Shown: positions 34,061 through 43,265, counted from the stretch's first letter. The stretch is DNA of 64,000 bases from Szabonella sp046295215 (GCA_046295215.1 JBKBNP010000001.1:186001-250000), one strand, 5' to 3'. The notes: generated by a model not told the origin, from the letters alone. Program-made: numbers and translations.

Positions 34061-34588
34061 CTATTCGAAGGTTTCGCCGGCTTCCACACCCCAGAGGGCC
34101 TGCTGTTCGATCCAGCCCCGTTCCGAGCCGAGGCCGATGCGGCACCAGCCCTCCCGGCAGGCCAGCAGCCGCGCGATCACCCCGGCCTCGGCGCGCAGCA
34201 CGACCGATGCATCGGGGTGCGGGCGGTTGCGCAGATCGGCAAGGTCCGGACGCACCAGCGCCGACCGCACGCCCGAGAGCAGCGAATAATGCACCCAGCC
34301 GCCCAGACCGTCGGAATCCTCGACCCGGCGCCAGTTGTCATGTTCGGCGGTGATGCGCAGCGGCATGCCGGCCGTAGTGAACACCCAGTCGATCCGGTGC
34401 GTCAGGCCGGGGCCGCGCCGCGCATTGCCCTCGCGTGCCTTCAGCGAGACATAGCGCGGCAGCGGCAGGTTTGTCACCGCCCCCCTTGTTTCGCCATCCG
34501 TTTCGGCCCTGAGGCCGCTGCCCGCGCCCGGCAAGGCCGCCGCCAGCCCGAAAGCCGCAAGGATCAGTGCGATCCGGAAAATCTTCAT
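34061..34588 (-). CDS. Secreted SH3-domain protein
   Basis: The 175-residue protein has a signal peptide (MKIFRIALILAAFGLAAALP) followed by one bacterial SH3-like region (PRYVSLKAREGNARRGPGLT; RITAEHDNWRRVEDSDGLGG) and a second, weaker one (LRNRPHPDASVVLRAEAGVI; CREGWCRIGL). Such SH3_4/COG3807 proteins are periplasmic and often bind peptidoglycan or peptides. It lies 48 nt downstream of the CDF start on the same strand. The precise role is not known. Confidence 0.85.
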   Translation of the reverse strand: MKIFRIALILAAFGLAAALPGAGSGLRAETDGETRGAVTNLPLPRYVSLKAREGNARRGPGLTHRIDWVFTTAGMPLRITAEHDNWRRVEDSDGLGGWVHYSLLSGVRSALVRPDLADLRNRPHPDASVVLRAEAGVIARLLACREGWCRIGLGSERGWIEQQALWGVEAGETFE

Positions 34589-34811
34589 CCTGTCCTGCCC
34601 GTTCCGGCATCCTGCCGGCCTCGTTGCGCGCAGCCTTGCCGGAGGGCGACCTTTGGGGCCGTGCCGGAGGCTGCGTCATTGTTTCCGGTGTCCCGGTTCT
34701 GCTGTCGGTCCTTGTTCCCGACCGTCGTCGGCGCGGCGGGGCTTGTGCAGACCTCCGCTTGACGTCACCTTGCCAGTTGAAGAACCGATTTGGAAGAGGA
34801 ACGGAAAAGAC

Positions 34812-35798
34812 ATGCCCTCAACGCGCCTGAGTGTTGTCGTGACGCGACGCCTGCCCGAAGTGGTGGAAACGCGCCTGAAGGAACTCTTTGACGTCGAGCT
34901 GCGCGACCCGGATGCAAAAATGTCGCGCGAGGAACTGGCCGCCGCGGTCGCGCGGGCGGATGTTCTGGTGCCCTGCGTGACCGACCAGATCGACGCGGCC
35001 CTTCTGGCGCAGGCGGGTGATCGGTTGAAGCTGATCGCGAATTACGGGGCGGGGGTGGACCATATCGATGTGGAAACCGCGCGGCGGCGGGGGATTCTCG
35101 TGTCGAACACGCCCGGCGTGGTGACCGACGACACCGCCGACATGACGATCGCGCTGATGCTGGCCGTGACCCGGCGCATCCCCGAAGGGCTGGCGGAAAT
35201 GCAGGCCGGGAACTGGGGCGGCTGGTCGCCGATGGCGCATCTGGGGGGGCGGATCGGCGGGCGGCGGCTGGGCATCCTCGGAATGGGACGGATCGGGCAA
35301 GCTGTGGCCCGGCGGGCGCGGGCCTTCGGCATGCAGATCCATTACAACAACCGCCGCCGCCTGCGCCCCGAGGTCGAGGCGGAACTGGATGCGACATGGT
35401 GGGAAAGCCTCGACCAGATGATCGCGCGGATGGATGTGATCTCGGTCAATTGCCCGCATACACCCTCCACCTTCCATCTGCTCAATGCGCGGCGGCTGAA
35501 GCTCCTGAAACCGACGGCGGTGGTCGTGAACACCTCGCGCGGCGAGGTGATCGACGAGAATGCCCTGACACGCGGCCTGCGCGCGGGAGAGATTGCGGGA
35601 GCCGGGCTCGATGTGTTCGAACATGGGCATGAGGTGAACCCGCGCCTGCGCGAACTGCCCAATGTGGTCCTGTTGCCGCATATGGGGTCGGCCACGGTCG
35701 AAGGACGGATCGAGATGGGCGAGAAGGTCATCATCAATATCAAGACCTTCGCCGATGGTCACCGGCCGCCCGATCAGGTGTTGCCGGGGATGCTCTGA
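34812..35798 (+). CDS. D-2-hydroxyacid dehydrogenase (glyoxylate/hydroxypyruvate reductase type)
   Basis: The 328-residue NAD(P)-dependent enzyme has LIANYGAGVDHIDVETARRR (near residue 77), the Rossmann GMGRIGQAVARRARAFGM (near residue 157) and the catalytic Arg-Glu-His set: NTSRGEVIDE, GLDVFEHGHEVNPRL and LLPHMGSATVEGR. The closest functional guess is glyoxylate or formate dehydrogenase-like reductase of the GyaR group; the start at 34812 has an A/G-rich leader (GAACGGAAAAG). It is a single gene convergent with the oxidase at 35996, and the gap between them holds two copies of the repeat element in opposite orientation. Confidence 0.9.
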   Translation: MPSTRLSVVVTRRLPEVVETRLKELFDVELRDPDAKMSREELAAAVARADVLVPCVTDQIDAALLAQAGDRLKLIANYGAGVDHIDVETARRRGILVSNTPGVVTDDTADMTIALMLAVTRRIPEGLAEMQAGNWGGWSPMAHLGGRIGGRRLGILGMGRIGQAVARRARAFGMQIHYNNRRRLRPEVEAELDATWWESLDQMIARMDVISVNCPHTPSTFHLLNARRLKLLKPTAVVVNTSRGEVIDENALTRGLRAGEIAGAGLDVFEHGHEVNPRLRELPNVVLLPHMGSATVEGRIEMGEKVIINIKTFADGHRPPDQVLPGML

Positions 35799-35829
35799 CC
35801 CGGAAAGGGTGCCGGGCGGATACCGGGGA

Positions 35830-35899
35830 AGGGGGGCTGTCTGCCCCCCTCGGCGCAGATTGCGCCTCACCCCCCGAAGGTATTTGGGCAAGGTGAAGA
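35830..35899 (+). repeat. Intergenic hairpin-plus-tail element, copy C
   Basis: AGGGGGGC (35830-35837) pairs with GCCCCCCT (35843-35850). A second hairpin GGCGCA/TGCGCC spans 35852-35866, then ACCCCCCGAAGGTATTT and GGGCAAGGTGAAG. It points away from the hydroxyacid dehydrogenase, 31 nt after its stop. It is one of seven copies. Confidence 0.75.
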
Positions 35900-35921
35900 G
35901 GCAAGAAGCCCGCTGGGTTCG

Positions 35922-35987
35922 CCTTGGTCGAAATGGTTTCGGGGGTGAATTGGCCCGTCAGGGCCAGGAGGGGGCAGACAGCCCCCT
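35922..35987 (-). repeat. Intergenic hairpin-plus-tail element, copy D (inverted)
   Basis: Read on the minus strand, AGGGGGC and GCCCCCT (35969-35987) form a stem, then TGGCCC/GGGCCA (35951-35966) a second, then a diverged tail (CACCCCCGAAACCATTT). It mirrors copy C 22 nt away and lies 8 nt past the stop of the minus-strand oxidase gene. Confidence 0.7.
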
Positions 35988-35995
35988 TCGCCTGT

Positions 35996-37231
35996 TCAGA
36001 ACCGATCCGGCAGACAGGGCGCCATCATTGCGGATACTTCCCGGCCTGCAATGATGTCGGCGATCAGCCTTGCAGTGACGGGGGCGAGCGTCAGCCCGAC
36101 ATGGCCATGGCCGTAGGCATGCAGGATTTCGTCCCCCGCGCGGGAGGGGCCGATCACCGGCAGGCTGTCCGGCATCGAGGGGCGGAACCCCATCCAGTCG
36201 CGGTCCGGTTCGGGCAGATCGGGGAAGATCGCCCGGGCCCCCTCGACCAGCCTTGCGATGCGGTGCGGCGAGGGAGGGGCGGTCAGCCCGCCCAGTTCCA
36301 CCGTTCCCGCCACCCGCAACCGGCCCGCCATCGGGCAGAGGTAGAAGCCGCGCGCCGTGGGGCAGGCGGGGCGCGTCAGGCGCGGGGTCTCCATATCCCA
36401 TTCGACATGATAGCCGCGTTCGGTATCCAGCGGCACCCGGTCGCCCGCCTGCCGGGCGAGCGCGCGCGAATGGGCCCCTGCGGCGATCACCACCCTTGCA
36501 GCGCGCAGCGACAGGCCGGGGCCTTCGACCTGCACCGCGCCGGGCTGGCGCCGCAACCGGTCCACCCGCAGCCGCAGATGCCGCACCCCGAGCGCCATGG
36601 CCCGCGCCGCGATGCGGCTCACCATCTGGCCGGGATCGGACAGGAAGACCGCATCGGGAAAGAACGCGGCCCCCCCCGCCAGCGGCGGAAGGCCGGGCTC
36701 CATCGCCGCAATCTCCGCCGGGGTCAGCAATTCCACCGAAATTCCGAGGTCGCGGCGGAAGGCGAGATCCTTGCGGGCCTTCGCGGCCCCCTCGGCGGTC
36801 TCATAAAGGTAGAGACAGCCCCGCCGCTGCATCAGGCTTTCGCCGCCCACCTCGGCTGACAGCGCCTCCCAGTCGGAGAGGGCGGTGGACATCAGCGCGG
36901 CGATGGCAAGGGTGTTGCGCCGCGTGGCGGCGGGCAGCGACTGGCGCGCAAACCGCAGGAGCCAGGGTGCCAGCGCAGGCAGCGCCGCGCGGCGGATGGC
37001 GAGGGGCGAATCCCGGTCGAAGAGCAGCGAGGGGAGGGCGCGCAACACATCGGGCGAGCCCACCGGATGCACCGCGTAATCCGCGATGGTTCCCGCATTG
37101 CCCCAGGATGCGCCGGACCCCGGCTCTGCCGGATCGATCACGACGACCTCGCGCCCCTCCGAGGCCAGCCGAAGCGCGATGGAAAGCCCCACCACGCCCG
37201 CCCCGATCACCGCGATCTCGACCTGTTCCAC
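35996..37231 (-). CDS. DadA-like FAD-dependent D-amino-acid/amine oxidoreductase
   Basis: The 411-residue flavoprotein has the N-terminal FAD-binding VIGAGVVGLSIALRLASEGR (residues 9-28), GSGASWGNAGTIADYAVHPV (near residue 39, a DadA-family signature) and a C-terminal YGHGHVGLTLAPVTARLIAD motif. It is the last gene of a minus-strand operon with a glutamine-synthetase-like enzyme, an aldehyde dehydrogenase and an alcohol dehydrogenase. The DadA family deaminates D-amino acids or oxidises glycine-type and N-alkyl substrates; PuuB (gamma-glutamylputrescine oxidase) is a relative. Which of these applies here is not decided by the sequence. Confidence 0.85.
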   Translation of the reverse strand: MEQVEIAVIGAGVVGLSIALRLASEGREVVVIDPAEPGSGASWGNAGTIADYAVHPVGSPDVLRALPSLLFDRDSPLAIRRAALPALAPWLLRFARQSLPAATRRNTLAIAALMSTALSDWEALSAEVGGESLMQRRGCLYLYETAEGAAKARKDLAFRRDLGISVELLTPAEIAAMEPGLPPLAGGAAFFPDAVFLSDPGQMVSRIAARAMALGVRHLRLRVDRLRRQPGAVQVEGPGLSLRAARVVIAAGAHSRALARQAGDRVPLDTERGYHVEWDMETPRLTRPACPTARGFYLCPMAGRLRVAGTVELGGLTAPPSPHRIARLVEGARAIFPDLPEPDRDWMGFRPSMPDSLPVIGPSRAGDEILHAYGHGHVGLTLAPVTARLIADIIAGREVSAMMAPCLPDRF

Positions 37232-37273
37232 GCGCCGCTCCCCGGCTCAGGCGCTGTCGCGCCCCGCGCCCCG

Positions 37274-38434
37274 TCAAAGGCAGGTTTCGAACAGCGCGCG
37301 GGTGTTCTCGCGCGTCATTTCCACCGGGTTTCCGCCGCAGGACGGATCTTCCAGCGCCATATCGGTCAGGCGGTCCAGATCCCCGGCCTTCACCCCCATC
37401 GCGGTCAGGTTTTCGGGGATGGAAAGTTCGGTCCGCAGGCTCATCACCCGGGCGCGGAACCCGTCAAACCCGCCCGCGATGCCCAGATAGGCGGCGGCGG
37501 CGGTCATGCGTTCCTCGATCTCCGCGCGGTTGAAATCCAGCACCATGGGCATGACCACGGCATTGGTGGTGCCGTGATGGGTGCCATAGACCGCGCCGAC
37601 AGGGTGCGACAGCGAATGGATCGCGCCGAGGCCCTTCTGGAAGGCGACGGCCCCCATGGCGGCGGCCGACATCATATGCGCCCGGGCCACGAGGTCGGTC
37701 GGGTTGGCATAGGCGCGGGGCAGGTTTTCAAGCACCAGCCGCATGCCTTCCAGCGCGATGCCCTGGCTCATCGGGTGGTAAAAGGGGGAGCAATAGGCCT
37801 CCAGACAATGCGCCAATGCGTCCATCCCGGTGCCTGCGGTGATGAAGGCGGGCATGCCCACGGTCAGTTCGGGATCGCAGATCGTGATGGCGGGCATCAG
37901 TTTCGGGTGAAAGATGATCTTTTTCTTGTGGGTTTCGGAATTGGTCAGCACGCCCGCGCGGCCGACCTCGGAACCCGTTCCGGCGGTGGTCGGGACGGCG
38001 AGGATCGGGGCAATCTTTGCCTCATCCGCACGTGTATACCAGTCGTCGATATCCTCCAGATCCCAGACCGACAGATCGGCGCGCTGCCCGGCCATCAGCG
38101 CGATCATCTTGCCCAGATCCAGCGCCGAGCCGCCGCCGAAACAGATCACACCGTCATGGTTGCCCGCCTTGTAGACAGCGATCCCGGCGGCCATGTTGCC
38201 TTCGTTCGGGTTCGGGTCCACCTCGGAAAACACCGCGCGGCCCAGCCCCGCGGCCTCCAGCACATCGAGCGCGGCCCCCGTGATCGGCAGCGTTGCCAGC
38301 GCCTTGTCGGTCACCAGCAGGGGGCACGCCATGCCGATGCTGCGGCAATGGTCGGCCAATTCGTTTATGCGGCCAAGGCCGAATTTGATGGCTGTCGGAT
38401 AGGACCAATTCCGGCTGGGAACAGCTTGGGTCAT
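37274..38434 (-). CDS. Iron-containing alcohol dehydrogenase
   Basis: This 386-residue group-III metal-dependent alcohol dehydrogenase has GGGSALDLGKMIALM (near residue 100), PTTAGTGSEVGRAGVL (near residue 143) and the metal site GTGMDALAHCLEAY with LGAIHSLSHPVGAVYGTHHG supplying the His ligands. The start at 38434 overlaps the aldehyde dehydrogenase stop by ATGA, and the two encode consecutive alcohol-to-acid steps. In the operon context the substrate may be a gamma-glutamylated amino alcohol (inference). It lies 42 nt upstream of the DadA-like gene. Confidence 0.92.
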   Translation of the reverse strand: MTQAVPSRNWSYPTAIKFGLGRINELADHCRSIGMACPLLVTDKALATLPITGAALDVLEAAGLGRAVFSEVDPNPNEGNMAAGIAVYKAGNHDGVICFGGGSALDLGKMIALMAGQRADLSVWDLEDIDDWYTRADEAKIAPILAVPTTAGTGSEVGRAGVLTNSETHKKKIIFHPKLMPAITICDPELTVGMPAFITAGTGMDALAHCLEAYCSPFYHPMSQGIALEGMRLVLENLPRAYANPTDLVARAHMMSAAAMGAVAFQKGLGAIHSLSHPVGAVYGTHHGTTNAVVMPMVLDFNRAEIEERMTAAAAYLGIAGGFDGFRARVMSLRTELSIPENLTAMGVKAGDLDRLTDMALEDPSCGGNPVEMTRENTRALFETCL

Positions 38435-39816
38435 TTCGTCACCTTTTTCAGATGGTAGGATTTCGGCCGTGTGACCGAATGGAAACCAAGGTAGGACAGC
38501 GATCCGCCGCGCCCGGTATCCTTGCAGCCTGTCCAGCACAGCGCGGGGTCAAGGTAATCGCAGCGGTTCAGGAACACGGTTCCGGTTTCGACCTGCGCGC
38601 CAATGGCGGCGGCCTCCTCGGCGTCACTTGTCCAGATCGAACATGTCAGGCCATAGGGGCTGTCATTCATCAGGGAAATTGCCTCGTCATCGCCGGAAAC
38701 TTTCATGATTCCGACAACGGGACCAAAACTTTCCTCCATCATCACGCGCATGGAATGGTCCACATCAACGAGGATCTGCGGCGCGAGATAGGCACCGCCG
38801 TCATCGGCGGGAAACAGCGCGGGGTCGATCAGCGGGCGCGCGCCTGCCACAATCGCCTCGGCCACCTGTTCGCGCACGACATTGGCAAAGCGGACATTCG
38901 CCATCGGCCCCAGCGTGGTTTCGGGGTCGAACGGATTGCCAAGGCGCAGGCCCTTCACCCAGGCCACAGCCTTTTCCACGAAAGCTTCGTAAAGGCTTTC
39001 ATGCACATAGATCCGCTCGATGCCGCAGCAGCATTGGCCCGCGTTGAACATCGCGCCATCCATCAGCCCGTCCACCGCCGCATCGAGGTCTGCATCGGCG
39101 CGGACATAGCCGGGATCCTTGCCGCCGAGTTCCAGTCCCAGCCCGGTGAAGGTGCCCGCCGCCGCCCGTTCCATCGCCTGCCCGCCGCCGACCGATCCGG
39201 TGAAGTTCACGAAATCAAAGGCCCGCGCGCCGATCAGATGCTCGGTCGTCGCATGGTCCAGAACGACATTCTGGAACACATCCGCGGGCACGCCTGCGGC
39301 ATGGAAGGCTTCGGCCATCCGTTCGCCGACCAGCAGGGTCTGGCTGGCATGTTTCAGCACCACGGTATTGCCCGCGATCAGGGCCGGGGCCAACGTGTTG
39401 ATCGTGGTGAGGTAAGGGTAGTTCCAGGGTGCTACGATGAACACCACGCCGACCGGCGCGCGGGTCAGAATGCGGCGGAACCGGTCGCTGTCCTCCACCA
39501 GTTGCGGGGCCAGCGTTTCGGCGGCGATGGAGGCCATGTAATCGGTGCGGTCATTCACCCCGCCGAACTCGCCGCCATAGCGGGTCGGGCGGCCCATCTG
39601 CCAGGCGAGTTCCTCGACCAGCACATCCTTCATCTCATTGAGCTTCGCCCCCCCGCCCTTCACAAGCGCGATGCGCTCTTCCAGCGGGCGGGCGGCCCAG
39701 GCGGATTGGGCGGCGCGCGCCTTTGCAACGGCCGCTTCGGCGGCCTCGCGCGTCAGCGGCATCCGTTCAGCCCGGACAGAGCCATCGACGGGGGAAATCA
39801 ACTGGATCGGCTTCAT
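38431..39816 (-). CDS. NAD(P)-dependent aldehyde dehydrogenase
   Basis: The 461-residue ALDH-superfamily enzyme has IVAPWNYPYLTTINTLAPAL (catalytic Asn, near residue 130), LGLELGGKDPGYV (general-base Glu) and FNAGQCCCGIERIYV with the nucleophilic Cys in an unusual triple Cys run (near residue 265). It is shorter than the typical 475-500 residues. ATG 39816 starts the match; the frame opens 30 codons further upstream. It sits 20 nt after the glutamine-synthetase-like gene and overlaps the alcohol dehydrogenase. Confidence 0.92.
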   Translation of the reverse strand: MKPIQLISPVDGSVRAERMPLTREAAEAAVAKARAAQSAWAARPLEERIALVKGGGAKLNEMKDVLVEELAWQMGRPTRYGGEFGGVNDRTDYMASIAAETLAPQLVEDSDRFRRILTRAPVGVVFIVAPWNYPYLTTINTLAPALIAGNTVVLKHASQTLLVGERMAEAFHAAGVPADVFQNVVLDHATTEHLIGARAFDFVNFTGSVGGGQAMERAAAGTFTGLGLELGGKDPGYVRADADLDAAVDGLMDGAMFNAGQCCCGIERIYVHESLYEAFVEKAVAWVKGLRLGNPFDPETTLGPMANVRFANVVREQVAEAIVAGARPLIDPALFPADDGGAYLAPQILVDVDHSMRVMMEESFGPVVGIMKVSGDDEAISLMNDSPYGLTCSIWTSDAEEAAAIGAQVETGTVFLNRCDYLDPALCWTGCKDTGRGGSLSYLGFHSVTRPKSYHLKKVTK

Positions 39817-39836
39817 CTTTCGTCCTCGACTGGCGC

Positions 39837-41216
39837 TCAGGCCCGTTCCATCAGGCGGTTGACCTCGAAATCGGTCACGACGCGGTTGTGTTCGGCGACC
39901 TCCCACTTGGCCGCATGGGCATAGTGGTCGATCACCTCATCGCCAAAGGCCGCGCGCAGCATGGCCGATGCGTTCATCCGTTTCGCGGCCTCCTCCAGCG
40001 TGGCGGGGATCGCGCGGATGCCTTCGGCCTGATACATGTCGCCCTTCAGTTCCGGCTCCAGTTCGCGCCTCCGCACAATGCCGTCAAGCCCCGCTGCAAG
40101 CAGGGCCGCCATGGCGAGATAGGGGTTCAGATCCGCCCCCCCGATCCGGCATTCCACCCGGATGCCCTTGGTCCCTTCGCCGCAGACGCGGAACCCCGCC
40201 GTGCGGTTGTCGCAGGACCAGACCGCCTTGGTGGGGGCGAACATGCCGACGGTGAAGCGTTTGTAGCTGTTCACATAGGGGGCCAGAAAGGCTGTGATGT
40301 CCCCGATATGCTCCAACTGCCCCGCAAGGAAATGCCGCATGGTGTCAGACATGCCATGCTCGCCCTTCTCATCGCGGAAGGCGGGCTTGCCATCGGACCA
40401 CAGCGATTGATGCACATGGCTGGACGACCCCGCGCGGCGGTGGTCGTATTTCGCCATGAAGGTCACGGACCGGCCCTTGGACCATGCGATTTCCTTCACG
40501 CCCGTCTTGGTGATGACGTGGTTGTCGGCGGTGTCCAGCGCATCCGAATAGCGGATGTTGATTTCCTCCTGCCCGGCATCTGCCTCGCCCTTGGAACATT
40601 CGACGGGGATATTCGCACCATAAAGCCCGTTGCGGATGGCGCGCATCACGTCATCCTCCATCGTGGTCTGGAAGATCTGGTAATCGGCATTGTGTGCGGC
40701 CATGGTGCGCAGGTCGCGGATGCCGCCATGGCGCTGCTGGCTGTCGCGCAACTCCTCATAGCTGTTCTGGAAGAGGTAGAATTCCAGTTCCGTGGCCATC
40801 ATCGGGTCAAACCCCAAGTCCCGGGCGCGGTTGACCTGCCGGCGCAGGATCGCGCGGGGGGAATGGGGCACAGGTTTATGCGTGTGGTGGTCCAGATGGT
40901 CGCAGATCACCAGTGCGGTTGCAGGCAGCCAGGGGATGCGGCGTAGCGTGGACAGGTCCGGCTTCATCACATAATCGCCATATCCCGCCTCCCAGGAGGT
41001 GGAGCGATAGCCCTGCACCGTGTTCATCTCCATATCCGTGGCGATGAGGTAGTTGCAGCAATGGGTTTCCTCCCACGCCGTGTCGAGGAAATTCTGCACA
41101 TGGAACCGCTTGCCGGTCAGTCGCCCCTGCATGTCGACGGCGGCGGCGATCACGGTGTCGATCTCGCCCGATTTCGCGGCGGCGTTCAATTCCTTGAGCG
41201 TCATGTTTCCGGGCAT
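39837..41216 (-). CDS. Glutamine-synthetase-like gamma-glutamyl ligase (PuuA/IpuC type)
   Basis: The 459-residue GS-fold enzyme has a beta-grasp-like N-terminal part (TVIAAAVDMQGRLTGKRFHV), a central catalytic region (PMMATELEFYLF, HVHQSLWSDGKPAF) and GIRVECRIGGADLNPYLAMA. This group ligates glutamate to amines rather than ammonia (PuuA with putrescine, IpuC with isopropylamine, GlnA-like with ethanolamine). The following aldehyde and alcohol dehydrogenase genes fit oxidation of a gamma-glutamyl amino alcohol. No gamma-glutamyl hydrolase gene was found nearby. ATG 41216 is used; an internal ATG lies five codons later. Confidence 0.88.
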   Translation of the reverse strand: MPGNMTLKELNAAAKSGEIDTVIAAAVDMQGRLTGKRFHVQNFLDTAWEETHCCNYLIATDMEMNTVQGYRSTSWEAGYGDYVMKPDLSTLRRIPWLPATALVICDHLDHHTHKPVPHSPRAILRRQVNRARDLGFDPMMATELEFYLFQNSYEELRDSQQRHGGIRDLRTMAAHNADYQIFQTTMEDDVMRAIRNGLYGANIPVECSKGEADAGQEEINIRYSDALDTADNHVITKTGVKEIAWSKGRSVTFMAKYDHRRAGSSSHVHQSLWSDGKPAFRDEKGEHGMSDTMRHFLAGQLEHIGDITAFLAPYVNSYKRFTVGMFAPTKAVWSCDNRTAGFRVCGEGTKGIRVECRIGGADLNPYLAMAALLAAGLDGIVRRRELEPELKGDMYQAEGIRAIPATLEEAAKRMNASAMLRAAFGDEVIDHYAHAAKWEVAEHNRVVTDFEVNRLMERA

Positions 41217-41356
41217 GTCCGGCGTCTCCCTTGTCTGTCCCTGTCGGTCTTGTCACGGCTTTGATGCCGCTTGTGGTCTGGCGGTCGCGGGGCACGCCCC
41301 CGTTGCGACGCGCAAGGCTAGCGCGGGCCAAAGCCCGACGCCAGCCCCTTCGATGG

Positions 41357-42241
41357 TCAGCGGATCGGCGGGGCCAGCGGGCGGCGGCGCATTCCCGACA
41401 GCGCGTTGAAGGCCACCGCCGCCATCAGGATCGCGCCCCCTGTCAGCGTGCCGGGGCTGGCGGTTTCGCCCATCAGCGCCCAGACCCAGACCGGGGCCAG
41501 CATCACCTCCACCATGGTCAAAAGCGTCAGTTCCGCCGCCGGGATCACCTTGCTGCCCAGCGTGTAAAGCATCATCCCCACCGCCAGCAGCCCCGCCCCC
41601 ATGCCCATGGAAATCGCAATGTCGCGGGGGGGCACGGCCAGCGTGCCGGGCTGCACCGTCAGCACCAGGGCGGCTGCGACCATCGACATGACGCCGCCAA
41701 GGGCTATCGCGGGCAGCATGTCATTGAGCTTGCCCCAGCGCAGCGACAGGGTGAAGGCGGCAAAGCCGAAGGCCGACAGAAGTGCTGCCACATTGCCCGC
41801 CAGCGCCCCCATCGACAGCCCCTCGCGCACCATCACGAAAATCCCCACGCCGGCCAGCGCGATGGCGACCCATGTCGCGCGGCGCACGCTTTCCCCCAAC
41901 AGCAAAAACCCGAGCGCCGCCGCGATGAAGGGGGAAACGGCAAACAGGAACACCGCATTGGCGATGGTGGTCACCTGAAAGGCATAGATCGCGCCCGCAA
42001 AGGCCGCGACAAGGCCGAAGCCACCCACGACGCCCGGCCAGCCGACCCGGCGCAAGGGGGAAATCAGATCGCCACTGTTGCGCCAGGCGACAAAAGCCAG
42101 CAGCACCGGCACCATCCCGGCGGACCGCCAGAACAGGATCGCCCATGTCCCCGCCTCCCCGATCTGGCGGATCACGAGGCCCATGGTCGACCACAGCACC
42201 GCCGCCGTCACCACCAGCACCACACCCAAGCCATATGCCAT
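41357..42241 (-). CDS. EamA-family (DMT superfamily) transporter
   Basis: The 294-residue membrane protein has ten hydrophobic helices arranged as two EamA repeats (first starting GLGVVLVVTAAVLWSTMGLV, second near residue 150 in the FGFAAFTLSLRWGKLNDMLP region). EamA/RhaT-type proteins export or import small metabolites. ATG 42241 is used because GGAGGGG lies 5-8 nt upstream; a GTG at 42247 is an alternative. It precedes the gamma-glutamyl ligase gene by 140 nt, and may move the substrate or product of that pathway. No close functional assignment is possible. Confidence 0.88.
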   Translation of the reverse strand: MAYGLGVVLVVTAAVLWSTMGLVIRQIGEAGTWAILFWRSAGMVPVLLAFVAWRNSGDLISPLRRVGWPGVVGGFGLVAAFAGAIYAFQVTTIANAVFLFAVSPFIAAALGFLLLGESVRRATWVAIALAGVGIFVMVREGLSMGALAGNVAALLSAFGFAAFTLSLRWGKLNDMLPAIALGGVMSMVAAALVLTVQPGTLAVPPRDIAISMGMGAGLLAVGMMLYTLGSKVIPAAELTLLTMVEVMLAPVWVWALMGETASPGTLTGGAILMAAVAFNALSGMRRRPLAPPIR

Positions 42242-42329
42242 CGCCACCCCTCCGGTCGGGGGTCAGACTGGCGGGGGGCGGGGGGCGGCGTCTGTTCCGT
42301 TCCCGACGCGCAAAGGGCGGTTTATGCCG

Positions 42330-43265
42330 TCAATAGCCGCGCTTGCAGTCCACCAGATGCAGGAAGGGCTCCCCCGCCTCGCCGCGCCGGATGTTTTCGG
42401 CAATCACGCGGGCGGCGGAGTTGGGCCGGGTTTCGGCGGCGATATGGGGGGTGACGGTGACGCGGGGATGCGCCCAGAACGGGTGATCCTGCGGCAGGGG
42501 CTCCACCCGGAAGGTGTCGAGGGTGGCATGGCCGATGCGGCCCGCCTCCAGCGCCGCCAGCAAGGCAGCATCGTCGATCAGGGCCCCGCGCCCGGGGTTC
42601 AGGATCGAGGCTCCTTCGGGCAGCAGGGCAAGGCGGCGCGCGTCGAGGATGTTTTCCGTCTCGGGCGTCTTGGGCAGCAGCAGGACGACGATCTGCGCCG
42701 CCGCCAGCACACGGACAAGACCCTCGTCGCCATGATCGGTGGCGATGCCGGGAATGGTTTTCGGGCTGCGGCTCCACCCCGTCACCGGAAAGCCAAGCCC
42801 GGTCAGCGCCCGCGCGCAGGCCTGCCCCAATTCCCCCAGCCCCAACATGGCAACCGGGCGTTCGGCGGCGATCGGCGGGCAGGTCGGATCCCAGATGCGG
42901 GACGGGTTGACGATATGGCGGTCCATCCCGAGGTGGTGGCGCAGCACATGGCCGGTCACCCATTCCATCATTCCGGCGGTCAGCGCCGGATCGACCATCC
43001 GGCACAGGGGTTGGGTCAGGGTGGCGTTGCCGACGATATTCTCCACCCCCGCCCAGAGGTTCAGCACGGCCTTTGCCCGCGTGAAGGGCGTGAAATCGGT
43101 GATCTCGCCGCCCGGGGCAAAGACGATGTAATCGACCGAAGCCGGGTCGGCGGGGCGGTCTGGCGTCACGCTGGCCGCAATTCCGGTCTCGGCGAGGGCG
43201 GCCCGCAGCGGTGCCTCATAGCCCGGCCAGCGCGCGGCCCCGGCAGCGAAATAGATCCGTGTCAT
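42330..43265 (-). CDS. ghrA: Glyoxylate/hydroxypyruvate reductase A-like (GhrA)
   Basis: The 311-residue D-2-hydroxyacid dehydrogenase is of the GhrA subfamily. It has LNLWAGVENIVGNATL (near residue 67), Rossmann LGLGELGQACARALTGLGFP (near residue 140), NPGRGALIDDAALLAALEAG (catalytic Arg) and VTPHIAAETRPNSAARVIAE (catalytic His). The likely reaction is NAD(P)H-dependent reduction of glyoxylate and hydroxypyruvate. ATG 43265 is taken as start; the frame is open to 43343. It is on the same strand as the EamA gene but 88 nt away, and is convergent with nothing. Confidence 0.9.
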   Translation of the reverse strand: MTRIYFAAGAARWPGYEAPLRAALAETGIAASVTPDRPADPASVDYIVFAPGGEITDFTPFTRAKAVLNLWAGVENIVGNATLTQPLCRMVDPALTAGMMEWVTGHVLRHHLGMDRHIVNPSRIWDPTCPPIAAERPVAMLGLGELGQACARALTGLGFPVTGWSRSPKTIPGIATDHGDEGLVRVLAAAQIVVLLLPKTPETENILDARRLALLPEGASILNPGRGALIDDAALLAALEAGRIGHATLDTFRVEPLPQDHPFWAHPRVTVTPHIAAETRPNSAARVIAENIRRGEAGEPFLHLVDCKRGY

